The notes below the pieces were generated by a model, which had not been told where the DNA came from, did not search any database, and was given only the letters and a program-made list of their open reading frames with translations. A DNA stretch of 64,000 nucleotides from G965233625 sp965233625 (GTDB taxonomy: Bacteria > Planctomycetota > Planctomycetia > Pirellulales > Pirellulaceae), in the NCBI GenBank assembly GCA_965233625.1, contig OZ247499.1, positions 3,410,001-3,474,000 of the forward strand, in the 5' to 3' direction. Below are positions 43,013 through 52,700 of the stretch, piece after piece (positions within the stretch are counted from its first letter, which is position 1; each line of letters begins with the position of its first letter). The position numbers and the translations under genes are program-made.

Positions 43013-43027
43013 GACGTTCCTCTTGGA

Positions 43028-43966
43028 TCAGCGACCCGTCGAAGTGTAGGCGCTGGCAGCGCGGCTATTAGCGGCAGGACGACCGCCGGCGCTGCTGCTG
43101 GATGGCTTGCGGGCGGCGGGCGTGCTGGCGGAACTAGGCGCCGCAGCAGCTGCCGGGCGGCTGGCGGGTTCGCGGCTCATTTGCGCCATCATCTGGCGGA
43201 AAGAAGCTGTTACACTTTCGGAACCTTGCTGCTGACACAGCCCGGCGATGCGATCGATCTCAGGTCCGTCGGTAAGCTCGGCCAGGGTTTCGGCGCCGCC
43301 TGCTGAGACAGAAACCAGCAGCATCTTGTTGCCGAAGCGGATGACCTGCAGGTTCTGCTTGGACGTTAACGGGGTTCGACCCAGCACCTGCACAACCTCC
43401 TTGGGAAGCGCTTTGCTGGACTGCCCTCCGGCGCGTCGTGCGAACCAGGCAACCGCCAGGAACAACCCGACAACAATCGCCAGACTGCCAAGCATCGAAG
43501 TAATTGCCGGGCCAGAACCCGAAGTAGACTTTGCTTCACCGCCCTTCTTGCTGCCGGAAGGCGGCGCCAGTGGAATATCATCTTTGGTAGGAGCAGGCAG
43601 CGGCAGCGACGCCTCGTCTTCAGCCGGGGCGGTGGGCTTCAGTGCAATCTCATGCGACGCCCGTTTTACTTCGCCAGGTTGCTGCACGATAAGTGTGGCG
43701 GGCGAGGCTTTGTGCGTGGCAGGCTCAGCGGCTGCGGGCTGAATGTCCGTGGCAGGCGCCGTTCCCGTGGCGCCAATCCGGGCGGGACGACCGGCCATCT
43801 GTTGCGGCGTCAAATGTCCGGCAAGCGGGGCTGCCTGTGGATGGGTTGGCTGCGGGTGTGCAGGGGCGAAGGGCGCCGCGGGTGGAGCACCGGGCAGCGT
43901 CTGCTGGGCGGAAGCCCAGGGCGTCAAAATGCCAAGCAGCAGCAGACTTGTCAGAACCGGGCGCAT
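43028..43966 (-). CDS. fliO: FliO-type flagellar biosynthesis protein
   Basis: The protein has 312 residues, longer than usual because of a Pro/Ala-rich exported segment. It has a signal peptide (MRPVLTSLLLLGILTPWASA), a membrane span (ITSMLGSLAIVVGLFLAVAWF) near residue 155-175, and the cytoplasmic FliO motif (LPKEVVQVLGRTPLTSKQNLQVIRFGNKMLLVSVSAGGAETLAEL). FliO helps FliP assemble. The Ala/Pro/Ser-rich tail after about 270 is low complexity. Position between fliN and fliP agrees with the assignment. Confidence 0.85.
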   Translation of the reverse strand: MRPVLTSLLLLGILTPWASAQQTLPGAPPAAPFAPAHPQPTHPQAAPLAGHLTPQQMAGRPARIGATGTAPATDIQPAAAEPATHKASPATLIVQQPGEVKRASHEIALKPTAPAEDEASLPLPAPTKDDIPLAPPSGSKKGGEAKSTSGSGPAITSMLGSLAIVVGLFLAVAWFARRAGGQSSKALPKEVVQVLGRTPLTSKQNLQVIRFGNKMLLVSVSAGGAETLAELTDGPEIDRIAGLCQQQGSESVTASFRQMMAQMSREPASRPAAAAAPSSASTPAARKPSSSSAGGRPAANSRAASAYTSTGR

Positions 43967-44048
43967 CCGTGCGTTCCCTTCGACGTAGGCGGGTGATTTG
44001 TATCTGCGGGGGTGTGACCTTTGCTGGTCACCGTTGCGGACTTGGGGT

Positions 44049-44591
44049 TTATATCCGGTCGTCGCCGCTGACTAATTCTGCAATCCGCACGCAGAAGTTG
44101 TCATTCATTACCAGTACTTCGCCGCGTGCAATCAGGCGACCGTTGACGTAAACGTCGACCGGGTCGCCCGCCAGTTTATCGAGCGCGACGACAGAGCCTT
44201 TTCTGAGTTTCAGCACATCTTCCAGTTGCATCTGCGAGCGGCCAAGTTCGATGGTCAGGGCCAGTTCGACATCACGAAGCAGCTCCAGCGTTGCTTTTTC
44301 GCTACTGGCAGGCGCCCCGCCAAAGTCGCGGAACTCAAATCGCTCGATACCATCCACTGCTGAGTCTACGGGCGCATCGACGGAAGCAATGGCCTGTTGA
44401 GCCTGATCCAGAAGATACTCCACGTCTGGCAGTGGAATCGCCGGTCCGTCTTTAGTTCTGGTCGCCGTCGCCTGCGTTGCTGGCGCGGGCGTTGCTGGCG
44501 CCGCTGCGGGAACCTGACCCGCTTTCTCTTGCGCTTGTTTCACAAGAGCGTCGACGTCTGCCTGATTCAATCCTTTGTTGTCGTTAGACAT
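44049..44591 (-). CDS. fliN: flagellar motor switch protein FliN
   Basis: The protein has 180 residues. The C-terminal 80 form a SpoA domain (LRDVELALTIELGRSQMQLEDVLKLRKGSVVALDKLAGDPVDVYVNGRLIARGEVLVMNDNFCVRIAEL), the FliN fold of the C-ring. The N-terminal part has a DVDALVKQAQEKA helix and an Ala/Pro/Thr linker. The start directly adjoins the stop of fliL (TAAATG), so the two are translationally coupled. Confidence 0.94.
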   Translation of the reverse strand: MSNDNKGLNQADVDALVKQAQEKAGQVPAAAPATPAPATQATATRTKDGPAIPLPDVEYLLDQAQQAIASVDAPVDSAVDGIERFEFRDFGGAPASSEKATLELLRDVELALTIELGRSQMQLEDVLKLRKGSVVALDKLAGDPVDVYVNGRLIARGEVLVMNDNFCVRIAELVSGDDRI

Positions 44592-45137
44592 TTACTGATC
44601 GACGAACGAGAAGTTGCTGAACATCACCGACTTGAGCAACGGTTTGCCAAGCAGGCGGTTACTTTTCTCTAATATCCGTCTTTTAATCAAGCCCAAACTT
44701 GCCTCGTCGATATCGGCCGTCTCAGAACCGCGGACCTCGGTCACCACAATATCACGTAAACGGTGCTTAAATTTCTCGTGCGAAGCCGTAAATTCCGTGC
44801 TGTCTTCTTCTGCCACAGCGCCCCAAAGATGGAAGTTGATCCGCACCGTCGAGGTTGAACCGGGCCGCGACATCGCCAGCGCGAAGTTGCCCAGATCAAC
44901 CTCCACCATCTCAATCCGTGTCTCATCCACTTCGCCGCTGGCTTCTTCTTCCGCCTTCAATTCTGCGGCGGCTTTCTCGACGGCCAAGGCTTCAACGTCG
45001 GCTGCGGATGGGATGAACATGTAGGCGATCGCGCATTCGGTCATGATGACCACGCCGATAAATCCGGCGACGCCAATCTTCAACAGCATTGAAGATCCGC
45101 CTTGTTTTGGTTCCTGTTCGTTTTCGTTCTCAGCCAT
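44592..45137 (-). CDS. fliL: FliL-type flagellar basal-body protein
   Basis: The protein has 181 residues with an inner-membrane anchor (MLLKIGVAGFIGVVIMTECAIAYMFI) and a periplasmic domain. NFALAMSRPGSTSTVRINFHLWGAV and IKRRILEKSNRLLGKPLLKSVMFSNFSFVDQ match the FliL fold, which stabilises the stator. It is the first gene of the operon; fliN follows without a gap. An acidic spacer lies after the span. Confidence 0.85.
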   Translation of the reverse strand: MAENENEQEPKQGGSSMLLKIGVAGFIGVVIMTECAIAYMFIPSAADVEALAVEKAAAELKAEEEASGEVDETRIEMVEVDLGNFALAMSRPGSTSTVRINFHLWGAVAEEDSTEFTASHEKFKHRLRDIVVTEVRGSETADIDEASLGLIKRRILEKSNRLLGKPLLKSVMFSNFSFVDQ

Positions 45138-45253
45138 GCATGCACCGGCTTGCGGTCTTACAAAGAAATTTGCGAATTATGCGAATTGTTCCGGCAAGAC
45201 GTGCGGGAAAAGCTTTCCACATCCGCATCGGAACAATTACGACTATGGAAAGT

Positions 45254-47236
45254 CTAGGACACAAATGGGCTTGTATACGCAGAGATTTGCTGCTGAATCT
45301 GCCGAGTAGCTTCCAGCGTTTCTGCGATCGCGTGCGCCTGCGCGACCATTTCCGGCGAGATGCTTCTGCTGGCCCGTTGCTTGAACCACCGCCGCAACAC
45401 TGCGTAGCCGCCGATTCGGTATTCCAGCGTCTGCTGACTAAACTGCGTGCGCAATGCTTCTAACGTTTCTGGCAGCGGTTGATGCGGGTGATCAGCCGAA
45501 CACACCTGCTGCGTGGCAATGTGCAATCTCCACAGCCCGGCGCCAAGATTCGCCACCGCATCAAACTGCGGCTTGTCTTCGGGCAATGGAATTCGTGGAA
45601 ATTCGCCCGACAACTGTTCGTGAAAACGCTGGCGGAACTGCCGGCAATGCAGCACGGCGTACATCCAGCAGACAAACCTTCGCCACATCAGCAGGGGCTC
45701 TTGAGCCAGCTGGCTGGTGGCGGGAAGTGTGGCAAGCGTCGCGTGTAAACCTTGCGACATATTAGGTTTAACGCCGTCTTCTTCATGCAGCATCAACGGC
45801 GCCACATAGGTTGCGCCGTGCGCGCTGTAGAAGGCCCGGTCGGAAGGAAGATGCGGCGTTGCCAGGATGTGGTTGTATTCCGCTTCGCCCCGGTTCTGAC
45901 GCATAAACAACACCGCCCCGGCGCCAGGCATCAAGTGACGCGCAACCCGCCAGCGGGGGCGCCCGATGCGTTGCCGGTCGTAATAGACATACCGCACATC
46001 AAAAGGCGCACATATATAGGTGTGTATGTGTTGCGGGTCAAAATCCTCGAACCGGGGTTTCAGCCGCTGTTCCAACTCTTCGCGGGTGTGCGCGACGAGC
46101 AGCGCGTCGTTCTTGGTTTGAATTCCTGATATGAATTGCGCGAATATTTCATGAAGCGGCAGCCAGTTATCGTAAGCCGACGACGGCTTCGGCTGTGGCC
46201 GGAAGGTGTAGGCGTCTGGTGTGGGCTGGACCGGGCGCCAAGGTGTTGAGTCCAGCGTGAGGCTGCTGAGGTACTTCAGCTTGGCAGCACGCGTTCCCGT
46301 TTCTGACGCGTGATGGACGACTGCTTGTGCTTTGTTGGCGGCTGTTTCTTGCTTCAGAAACAGGCCGACGGCGATCCCGCTGCGGATTTTGAAAAGGTTC
46401 TCGTCGCGGGCCACGCCATGCTGCGGTTTGCTGGTCTGCTGGCGTAAGACGCTCCCGCCAAGATCCAGGATGAAAATCTTATCGAAGGTGGAAAGTAACG
46501 ACTCTCGCATCGAGCGGTGGGATAAACCGTCCAGATAGGTGCTGCTGGTGACAAACGCCATCACGCCGCACCCTGCACGTTCAATCCAGCACTGCCCCCA
46601 GCGGATGAAATGCACAAAGTCATCGCTGAGGTTAACCTTCCGCTGGCTCAAGCCCTGGCGATAGGGCGCCATCATCTGCTGCACCTGCGGATGGTCACGG
46701 AAATCGCTGCGGCTTGAATAAGGTGGATTACCAAGCACCACCAGGGGGCCGCCGGACACAAGTAGCGGCCGCAACTCTTCTTCCGGTGCAATCAGGGGGT
46801 TGGTCTGTAAGACCCTGGCGTGCGAAGGCGCCAGTTGCCGGGCGACGCTTGCTGTGGCGCTGAGAAGCTCAAATCCAAGCAAGGAGGCAGGTGCCTGATT
46901 TTGCTTTTGAAGTTGCGCAGCAACGGTGTGCAGGAACACGCCGCTACCACACGACGGGTCCACCCAGACGCTGTCTGCCGATGGCAACTGCTGCGCGAGC
47001 GCTGCAGCGCAGCGCGTGATGTACGACGCCAGTTCAGGAGGCGTAAAATAAACGCCATGCGATTTCCGCTGCTGGCTGTCACAGGCGTCGCGAAACCGTT
47101 CAAAGAATTGCATCACGCTTAAAGGCGGAGCGTTGCAGTTATTCAGGAACTGCGTAAAGACACGCTCCATTGCCTGCTCACCGCCGCCCAGGTCCAGAAC
47201 ATCACGGGCAAGTTGTACGGCGACATTCTGATCCAT
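45254..47236 (-). CDS. N6-adenine methyltransferase with Type ISP-like specificity domain, solitary
   Basis: The protein has 660 residues. Motif X-like HGVYFTPPELASYITR (about 60) and motif I WVDPSCGSGVFLH (about 91-103) bind SAM; motif IV is NPPY at 170-173. The stretch LSDDFVHFIRWGQCWIERAG then FVTSSTYLDG and RDENLFKIRSGIAVGLFLKQ is the pattern of Type ISP enzymes (LlaBIII class). The C-terminal half (HIHTYICAPFDVRYVYYDRQRIGRPRW) is their target-recognition domain. Type ISP proteins normally also have an N-terminal nuclease and helicase; this protein starts at the coupler helix instead. No separate restriction gene adjoins. It is either a solitary methylase or the remnant of a longer enzyme. 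Confidence 0.88.
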   Translation of the reverse strand: MDQNVAVQLARDVLDLGGGEQAMERVFTQFLNNCNAPPLSVMQFFERFRDACDSQQRKSHGVYFTPPELASYITRCAAALAQQLPSADSVWVDPSCGSGVFLHTVAAQLQKQNQAPASLLGFELLSATASVARQLAPSHARVLQTNPLIAPEEELRPLLVSGGPLVVLGNPPYSSRSDFRDHPQVQQMMAPYRQGLSQRKVNLSDDFVHFIRWGQCWIERAGCGVMAFVTSSTYLDGLSHRSMRESLLSTFDKIFILDLGGSVLRQQTSKPQHGVARDENLFKIRSGIAVGLFLKQETAANKAQAVVHHASETGTRAAKLKYLSSLTLDSTPWRPVQPTPDAYTFRPQPKPSSAYDNWLPLHEIFAQFISGIQTKNDALLVAHTREELEQRLKPRFEDFDPQHIHTYICAPFDVRYVYYDRQRIGRPRWRVARHLMPGAGAVLFMRQNRGEAEYNHILATPHLPSDRAFYSAHGATYVAPLMLHEEDGVKPNMSQGLHATLATLPATSQLAQEPLLMWRRFVCWMYAVLHCRQFRQRFHEQLSGEFPRIPLPEDKPQFDAVANLGAGLWRLHIATQQVCSADHPHQPLPETLEALRTQFSQQTLEYRIGGYAVLRRWFKQRASRSISPEMVAQAHAIAETLEATRQIQQQISAYTSPFVS

Positions 47237-47966
47237 AGCAACACTTCAGTCGTTTTCCCAGCGGACGTTTTGACTCTAGGTCCACAGCCATCGTAAGCCA
47301 TCCGTTGGTTTTCCGGGATGCCGAGGATGATGAGCCAACGGGTTGTCCGCCGCGCAACTTGAGAGAAGCTTGAACCAACCTGGTAATACAGGAGGTTCTG
47401 AAAAAATAGGCCAAAAGCACTTGCGGTGACAATCTGGTGAAATATACTTCCACCAAGTCACTGGAGATTACGGGTAGGAAATCACCCGATCTTCCCCGGT
47501 ATCGTGCGCTCCAGCGATTGAGAAACGGCATTTTTGTGTGGCGGTTGACCATATTGTGGCAGGAATGCCCATTTATTGCTCGAATACGCCAGCAAAGAGC
47601 CAAACGGTGGGATCAGCAACTCAGAAAGGGACAATCTCTTTGTCAGATAGCTTTAATCAACGTCTGTTGCTGGCTAAATGGCGCTTCTTGCGCACCAGAT
47701 CCTTTGAGATCAGACCGGTCTCACCCACACTGACTCAAAATGGCAGTGTTCTCCTGTCAAATTACGGCAAAAACCCCAGCGATCGTTTTTAGCTGGTTGA
47801 CTTTCAAAAAAGGCGCGATATTCTACTCAATCGTAATAGCCGGGCTATGCCCTGCCTTATTGCCATTTACCGCAAATAGCTTCAATTAGCTATCATGCGT
47901 AAATTTAGTTGTTATGCTTTCGGGTTCAACTTTCTTTGTTTCACTTCTAGTGAGGGAGAATCTTAA
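47237..47966. other. 730-base gene-free region before the YTV gene
   Basis: Several short frames occur but none shows recognisable protein composition. The region is more AT-rich than its surroundings, most of all in the last 150 bases. It probably holds the promoter and a long leader of the strongly built YTV gene; GGGAG at 47954-47958 is its ribosome-binding site. It is also where a nuclease-helicase half of a Type ISP enzyme would lie if one had been present; none is seen. Confidence 0.5.
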
Positions 47967-49493
47967 ATGATTCGTGTGCTTCGTTTCGTGCTTCCACTGG
48001 CAGCCATCGCGCTGTTCGCAGTGCAGGCAGACGCCGGTTGTGGCAGCTGTGGTGGCTGTGATTCCCACGACGGCGGTTATGTTTCAACTTGTGGCGATGG
48101 CGGCTGCGGCGGCGCTGTTGACTCGAGCTGCGGTGGTGGCTGTGCTACTTCCGTTGCTACCACTGGCTGTGCACCCACCGTGTCTTGCACGCCACAGACC
48201 ACCGTTAGCTACGTAACGGCAACCCGCTACGTTCCTACCTGGGTCGAAGAGGAAAAGACCGTTACTGAAACCGTTAACGAAATGGTTCAGAAGACTCGTA
48301 CCTACACCGTACACAAGTGCGTTCCTGTGGTAACACAGAAAACGGACACCTACACCGTGCACCAGCAGGTGCAGAAGAGCCGTGTAGAAGAGTACACCGT
48401 GTGCGTACCTGTTCAGGTTCAGAAGACCCGTACTTACACCGTGCAGGTTCCTGAATACAAAACTGTACAGCAGGAATACACCGTTCAGGTGCCTCAGTAC
48501 AGCAAGAAGACGGAAAAATACACCGTCTACGAACAGCAGCAGCAGGAAAAGACCGGCACTCGCACCGTCTGCAAGACTGTACCCGTACAGTCGACCAAGA
48601 CGGTTACCAAGTGCGTTCCTGTTCAGGCAATGAAGACCGTCACCAAGTGCGTTCCTGTAACCGCCTACAAGACCGTTCAGGTCAAAGGTGGCAGCTACCA
48701 GTGCGTAACCGAGCAGGTTCCAGCTTGTGGCGTTAGCTCGTACTCGGCTGGTTACGCCAGCTCGTGCGGCAGCTGCGGTGGTTGCGAATCGGCTTGTGGC
48801 AGCAGCTGTGGTGGTTCGGCATGCGGTGGTTGCGCTCCAGCAGCACCAGCCATGAAGACCGTCACCAAGCGCGTCTGGGTTCCTACTTGCGAAACCAAGC
48901 AGGTTGCCTACACCACCTACAAGCAGGTTCAGCAGGAAGTTCCTTACACCACCTACAAGCAGGTGCAGGAACAGGTTCCAGTTACCACCTACAAGCAGGT
49001 TTCGGAACAGGTGCCATACACCTACACCGTATGTGTAAACGTTCCTGTTGAGAAAACCCGCGAAGTAACGGTTTGCACCTACGTCGCTGAAAAGAAGACC
49101 AAAGACGTTCAGGTCTGCGAAATGAAGAGCGTTACCAAAACGGCTAACTACACCGTTACCGAAATGCAGCAGCAGAAGAAGACCCGTACGGTCAACTACT
49201 GCGAACTGGTACCAGTCGAAAAGACTCGCACCTACAACGTAACCACCTACAAGACTGTACCTGAAGAAAAGACCGAAACCTACACGGTTTGCGTTCCAAA
49301 GCAGGTTCAGAAGACCGTTAAGGTCCGCGTCTGCAAGATGGTTGCACAGACCTACCAGAAGCCTGTCTACAGCACCACCCAGACTTGCACCACCACGTGC
49401 AACAGCTGTGGCGCTGCACCAGCTGCTCCAGCCGCTAGCGGTTGCGATGCAGGTGGCTGCTCGACCGGCGGTTGCAGCACCTGCGGTGGCTAG
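47967..49493 (+). CDS. secreted YTV-repeat, Cys-rich cell-wall protein
   Basis: The protein has 508 residues with a signal peptide (MIRVLRFVLPLAAIALFAVQADA). A Cys/Gly block follows (CGSCGGCDSHDGG and similar), then repeats of Lys/Thr/Val/Tyr strings. The triplet YTV appears nine times (for example TYTVHKCVP, EYTVCVPVQ, TYTVQVPEY). Two VTKCVPV units lie in tandem. A second Cys/Gly block is near residue 263-295 and a third ends the protein. YTV proteins are known as cell-wall components of planctomycetes such as Rhodopirellula. This is a short member. The Cys pairs suggest disulfide crosslinks. Codon usage in the repeats favours GTT, ACC and AAG, unlike the flanking genes, in line with high expression. 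Confidence 0.92.
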   Translation: MIRVLRFVLPLAAIALFAVQADAGCGSCGGCDSHDGGYVSTCGDGGCGGAVDSSCGGGCATSVATTGCAPTVSCTPQTTVSYVTATRYVPTWVEEEKTVTETVNEMVQKTRTYTVHKCVPVVTQKTDTYTVHQQVQKSRVEEYTVCVPVQVQKTRTYTVQVPEYKTVQQEYTVQVPQYSKKTEKYTVYEQQQQEKTGTRTVCKTVPVQSTKTVTKCVPVQAMKTVTKCVPVTAYKTVQVKGGSYQCVTEQVPACGVSSYSAGYASSCGSCGGCESACGSSCGGSACGGCAPAAPAMKTVTKRVWVPTCETKQVAYTTYKQVQQEVPYTTYKQVQEQVPVTTYKQVSEQVPYTYTVCVNVPVEKTREVTVCTYVAEKKTKDVQVCEMKSVTKTANYTVTEMQQQKKTRTVNYCELVPVEKTRTYNVTTYKTVPEEKTETYTVCVPKQVQKTVKVRVCKMVAQTYQKPVYSTTQTCTTTCNSCGAAPAAPAASGCDAGGCSTGGCSTCGG

Positions 49494-49549
49494 TCCACAC
49501 GGTGCTACTCATGTAACGCCGGCCTAGCCGGCCACGCATGCTAAACCAC

Positions 49550-49587
49550 AGCCAGGCCTCGCTTCATCGCGGGGCCTGGCTTTTTTA
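49550..49587 (+). terminator. intrinsic terminator of the YTV gene
   Basis: AGCCAGGCC-TCGC pairs with GCGG-GGCCTGGCT and is followed by TTTTTT. It lies 57 bases after the YTV stop. A small GCCGGCCTAGCCGGC palindrome is just before, at 49518-49532. Confidence 0.88.
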
Positions 49588-49703
49588 TTGCGTCGACTTA
49601 ATGCATCAGTAAGGGCTACAGGGATCACAGGTTAACGCAATATCCGCACGCGTATTCCAGATTTGTGCGACTTGGCAAGTGGACATTTTGTTACGATACA
49701 CGC

Positions 49704-52700
49704 ATGGATACCAATCTCTTTCATCCGATCATTGCCGCCTGGTTCAGCGGCAAATTTGGCAAGCCGACGGCGCCACAGGCGCAAGGCTGGCCAGAGATCG
49801 CGGCCGGGCGGAACACGTTAATTGCGGCGCCGACGGGATCGGGCAAAACGCTGTCCGCCTTTCTGGTTTGTATCGACCGTCTGTTCCGGCAGGCGATTAA
49901 CGGGCAGCTGGAAGAAGGTGTGCAGGTTGTTTACGTCTCGCCGCTGAAGGCGCTGAGCAACGATATCGAACGTAACCTGCACCTGCCGCTGATGGAGATC
50001 CGGGAAGCCTGTCTGGAAGCCGGGATCGAACCGCCGGATATCCGCGTCGCCGTCCGCACCGGTGACACAACCGCGTCAGAGCGGGCGAAGATGATGCGCA
50101 AGCCGCCGCATATTCTGGTCACCACGCCCGAGTCGCTTTATCTGCTGGTCACCTCGGAGAAAGGCCGTCAGCGGCTTGCAACAACGCAGACCGTCATCGT
50201 GGATGAGATTCATGCGCTCGCCCGCGACAAACGCGGTTCGCACATGACGCTGACGTTAGAACGCCTGGCGGCGCTCTGTCCGCAACCACCCGTTAGGATT
50301 GGCCTGTCGGCGACGCAGCGGCCGATGGACCGCATCGCCAACTTTATGTCTGGCGCTGACCATGCGGCAACGGGCAACGATGAGAATGCCGAAGCAGACA
50401 TCACACCGCGGCACTGCAGCATTGTAGATACAGGCCACGTCCGCAATCTGGATGTAGCGATCGAGGCGCCAGATTCAGACCTGGAAGCCGTATGCTCCAA
50501 CGCGCAGTGGACCGAAACGTATGAACGCCTGGTGGAACTGGTCAACTCACACCACAGCACGCTGATCTTTGTGAATACGCGGCGCCTGGCCGAACGCGTT
50601 TCGCATAGCCTGGCGCAACTCCTGGGCGAAGAAGCAGTGGCAAGCCATCACGGCAGCCTTTCTAAAGAAATCCGCCACAACGCGGAGCAGAAGCTGAAGT
50701 CGGGCGAACTGAAAGCGATTGTTGCCACCGCGTCGCTAGAGATGGGCATCGATATCGGCTACATCGATCTGGTCTGTCAGATTGGTTCGCCCCGCGCGAT
50801 TGCCGCCTTCCTGCAACGTGTCGGCCGCAGCGGTCACTCACTCGGCGCCACACCTAAGGGCCGCCTTTTCCCGCTAACCCGCGATCAATTGATTGAGTGC
50901 ATGGCGCTGATCCGGGCGGTGAAGAAACAGAAGCTGGATGCGATTGAGATTCCCGAACAGCCGCTGGATATCCTCGCGCAGCAGATGATCGCCGCCGTCG
51001 CTGCGCAGCCGATGCAGGAGGATGAACTATTCGAACTCTGCCGTGGCGCCTGGCCGTACCGCCACCTATCGCGTGATGTGTTTGACGAAGTGCTTTCGAT
51101 GGTCAGCGATGGTGTCGCCCAGAAACGCGGCGCCTACCTGCATCGCGATCAGATCAACGGTAACATCCGCGCCCGGCGTGGCGCCCGGCTGGCATCAATC
51201 ACATCCGGCGGCGCCATCCCGGAAACAGCAGAATACCGCGTCGTCACCGGCGACGAACGCACGCTCGTCGGCACCGTGGATGAAGACTTCGCCATCGAGA
51301 GCAGTGCGGGAGACATCTTCCTGCTGGGCAACACTTCCTGGCGGATCAATCACGTCCGTGGCGGCGAAGTGAACGTGACCGATGCAGGCGGCGCCCCGCC
51401 CACCATCCCGTTCTGGTTTGGCGAATCTCCCGGCCGCACGATGGAGCTTTCCGAAGAGATCTCCCAGCTCCGCCGCGACCTGACGCCCCAGTGCACACCC
51501 GCGCAGCTACGCGGTGAGGAAGAAGACGCGGAAGCAACAGAAACGCCGCCGCGCGTTGATCGCACGGAACAGCTCAAGTGGCTGGAAGAAGAATGCGGCG
51601 CCCCGGAACACGCAGCGCTGCAAGCCATCCGCTATGTCGAAGCGCAGTACGCCGCGATGGGCATGGTGCCCACGGCCGATCAGATCGTTTACGAACGGTT
51701 CTTCGATGAATCCGGCGGCATGCAACTGGTTATTCATGCGCCGCTGGGTTCGCGGATTAACCGTGCCTGGGGCCTGGCGCTACGCAAGTGCTTCTGCCGG
51801 GGCTTCGATTTCGAATTGCAGGCTGCCGCGGATGAAAACGGTGTGCTGCTTTCCACTTCGCCGCAGCACAGTTTCCCCATCGATCAGTTGTTCACCATGC
51901 TGCGCGCCGACAACGGCCGTTACCTGCTGGAGCAAGCCGTCCTGGCGGCGCCGGTGCTGCAAATCCGCTGGCGATGGAATGTCACGCGGTCGCTGGCTGT
52001 ACTGCGGTGGCAAAGCGGCAAGAAGACGCCGCCGCACCTGCAGCGCTTCCGCAGCGACGATTTGCTGGCTTCCTGCTTTCCGGAAACCGTTGGCTGCCTG
52101 GAGAATCATCACGGCGATGTAGAAATCCCGGACCATCCGCTGGTGCGTCAGACGATGAAAGACGCCCTGACCGAAGCGATGGACATCGAACGCTGGCTGA
52201 CAATTCTGGCTGAAGCGGAAGCCGGCACGCGGAAGCTGATCGATATCGAAACACGCGAACCTTCGCCCTTTTCGCACGAACTGATCAACGCCAACCCGTA
52301 CGCCTTCCTCGACGATGCACCGCTGGAAGAACGTCGCACGCGAGCTATCACCACGCGCCGCGGTTTGTCCAGCGAATCGCTAACGGACCTCGCCCGTTTA
52401 GATCCGGCCGCCATCGCGCAGGTCGTGGAAGACGCCTGGCCGCATGTGCGTGATGCGGACGAACTGCACGACGCCCTGCAAACGCTGCGGCTGATCTGCG
52501 ACCATGAGCTGAACAACTGGAAGCAATGGATGCCCGAACTGGTCACAACCGGCCGCGCCACCTGTGCGACCATCGGCGGGCGGAAATACTGGCTGGCTGC
52601 CGAGTCGGCGCCGATGGTGGAAACGGTCTACAAAGACGCGACCTTCGATCCACCCGTTGAACTGCCTGAAAGCTTACGCGTGGAATGGGAGCGGTCCAAA

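Noticed and set aside
47202..47792. Short frames on both strands in the gap before the YTV gene
   Set aside because: No recognisable domain, no ribosome-binding site and overlapping frames on both strands; I treat the region as non-coding.
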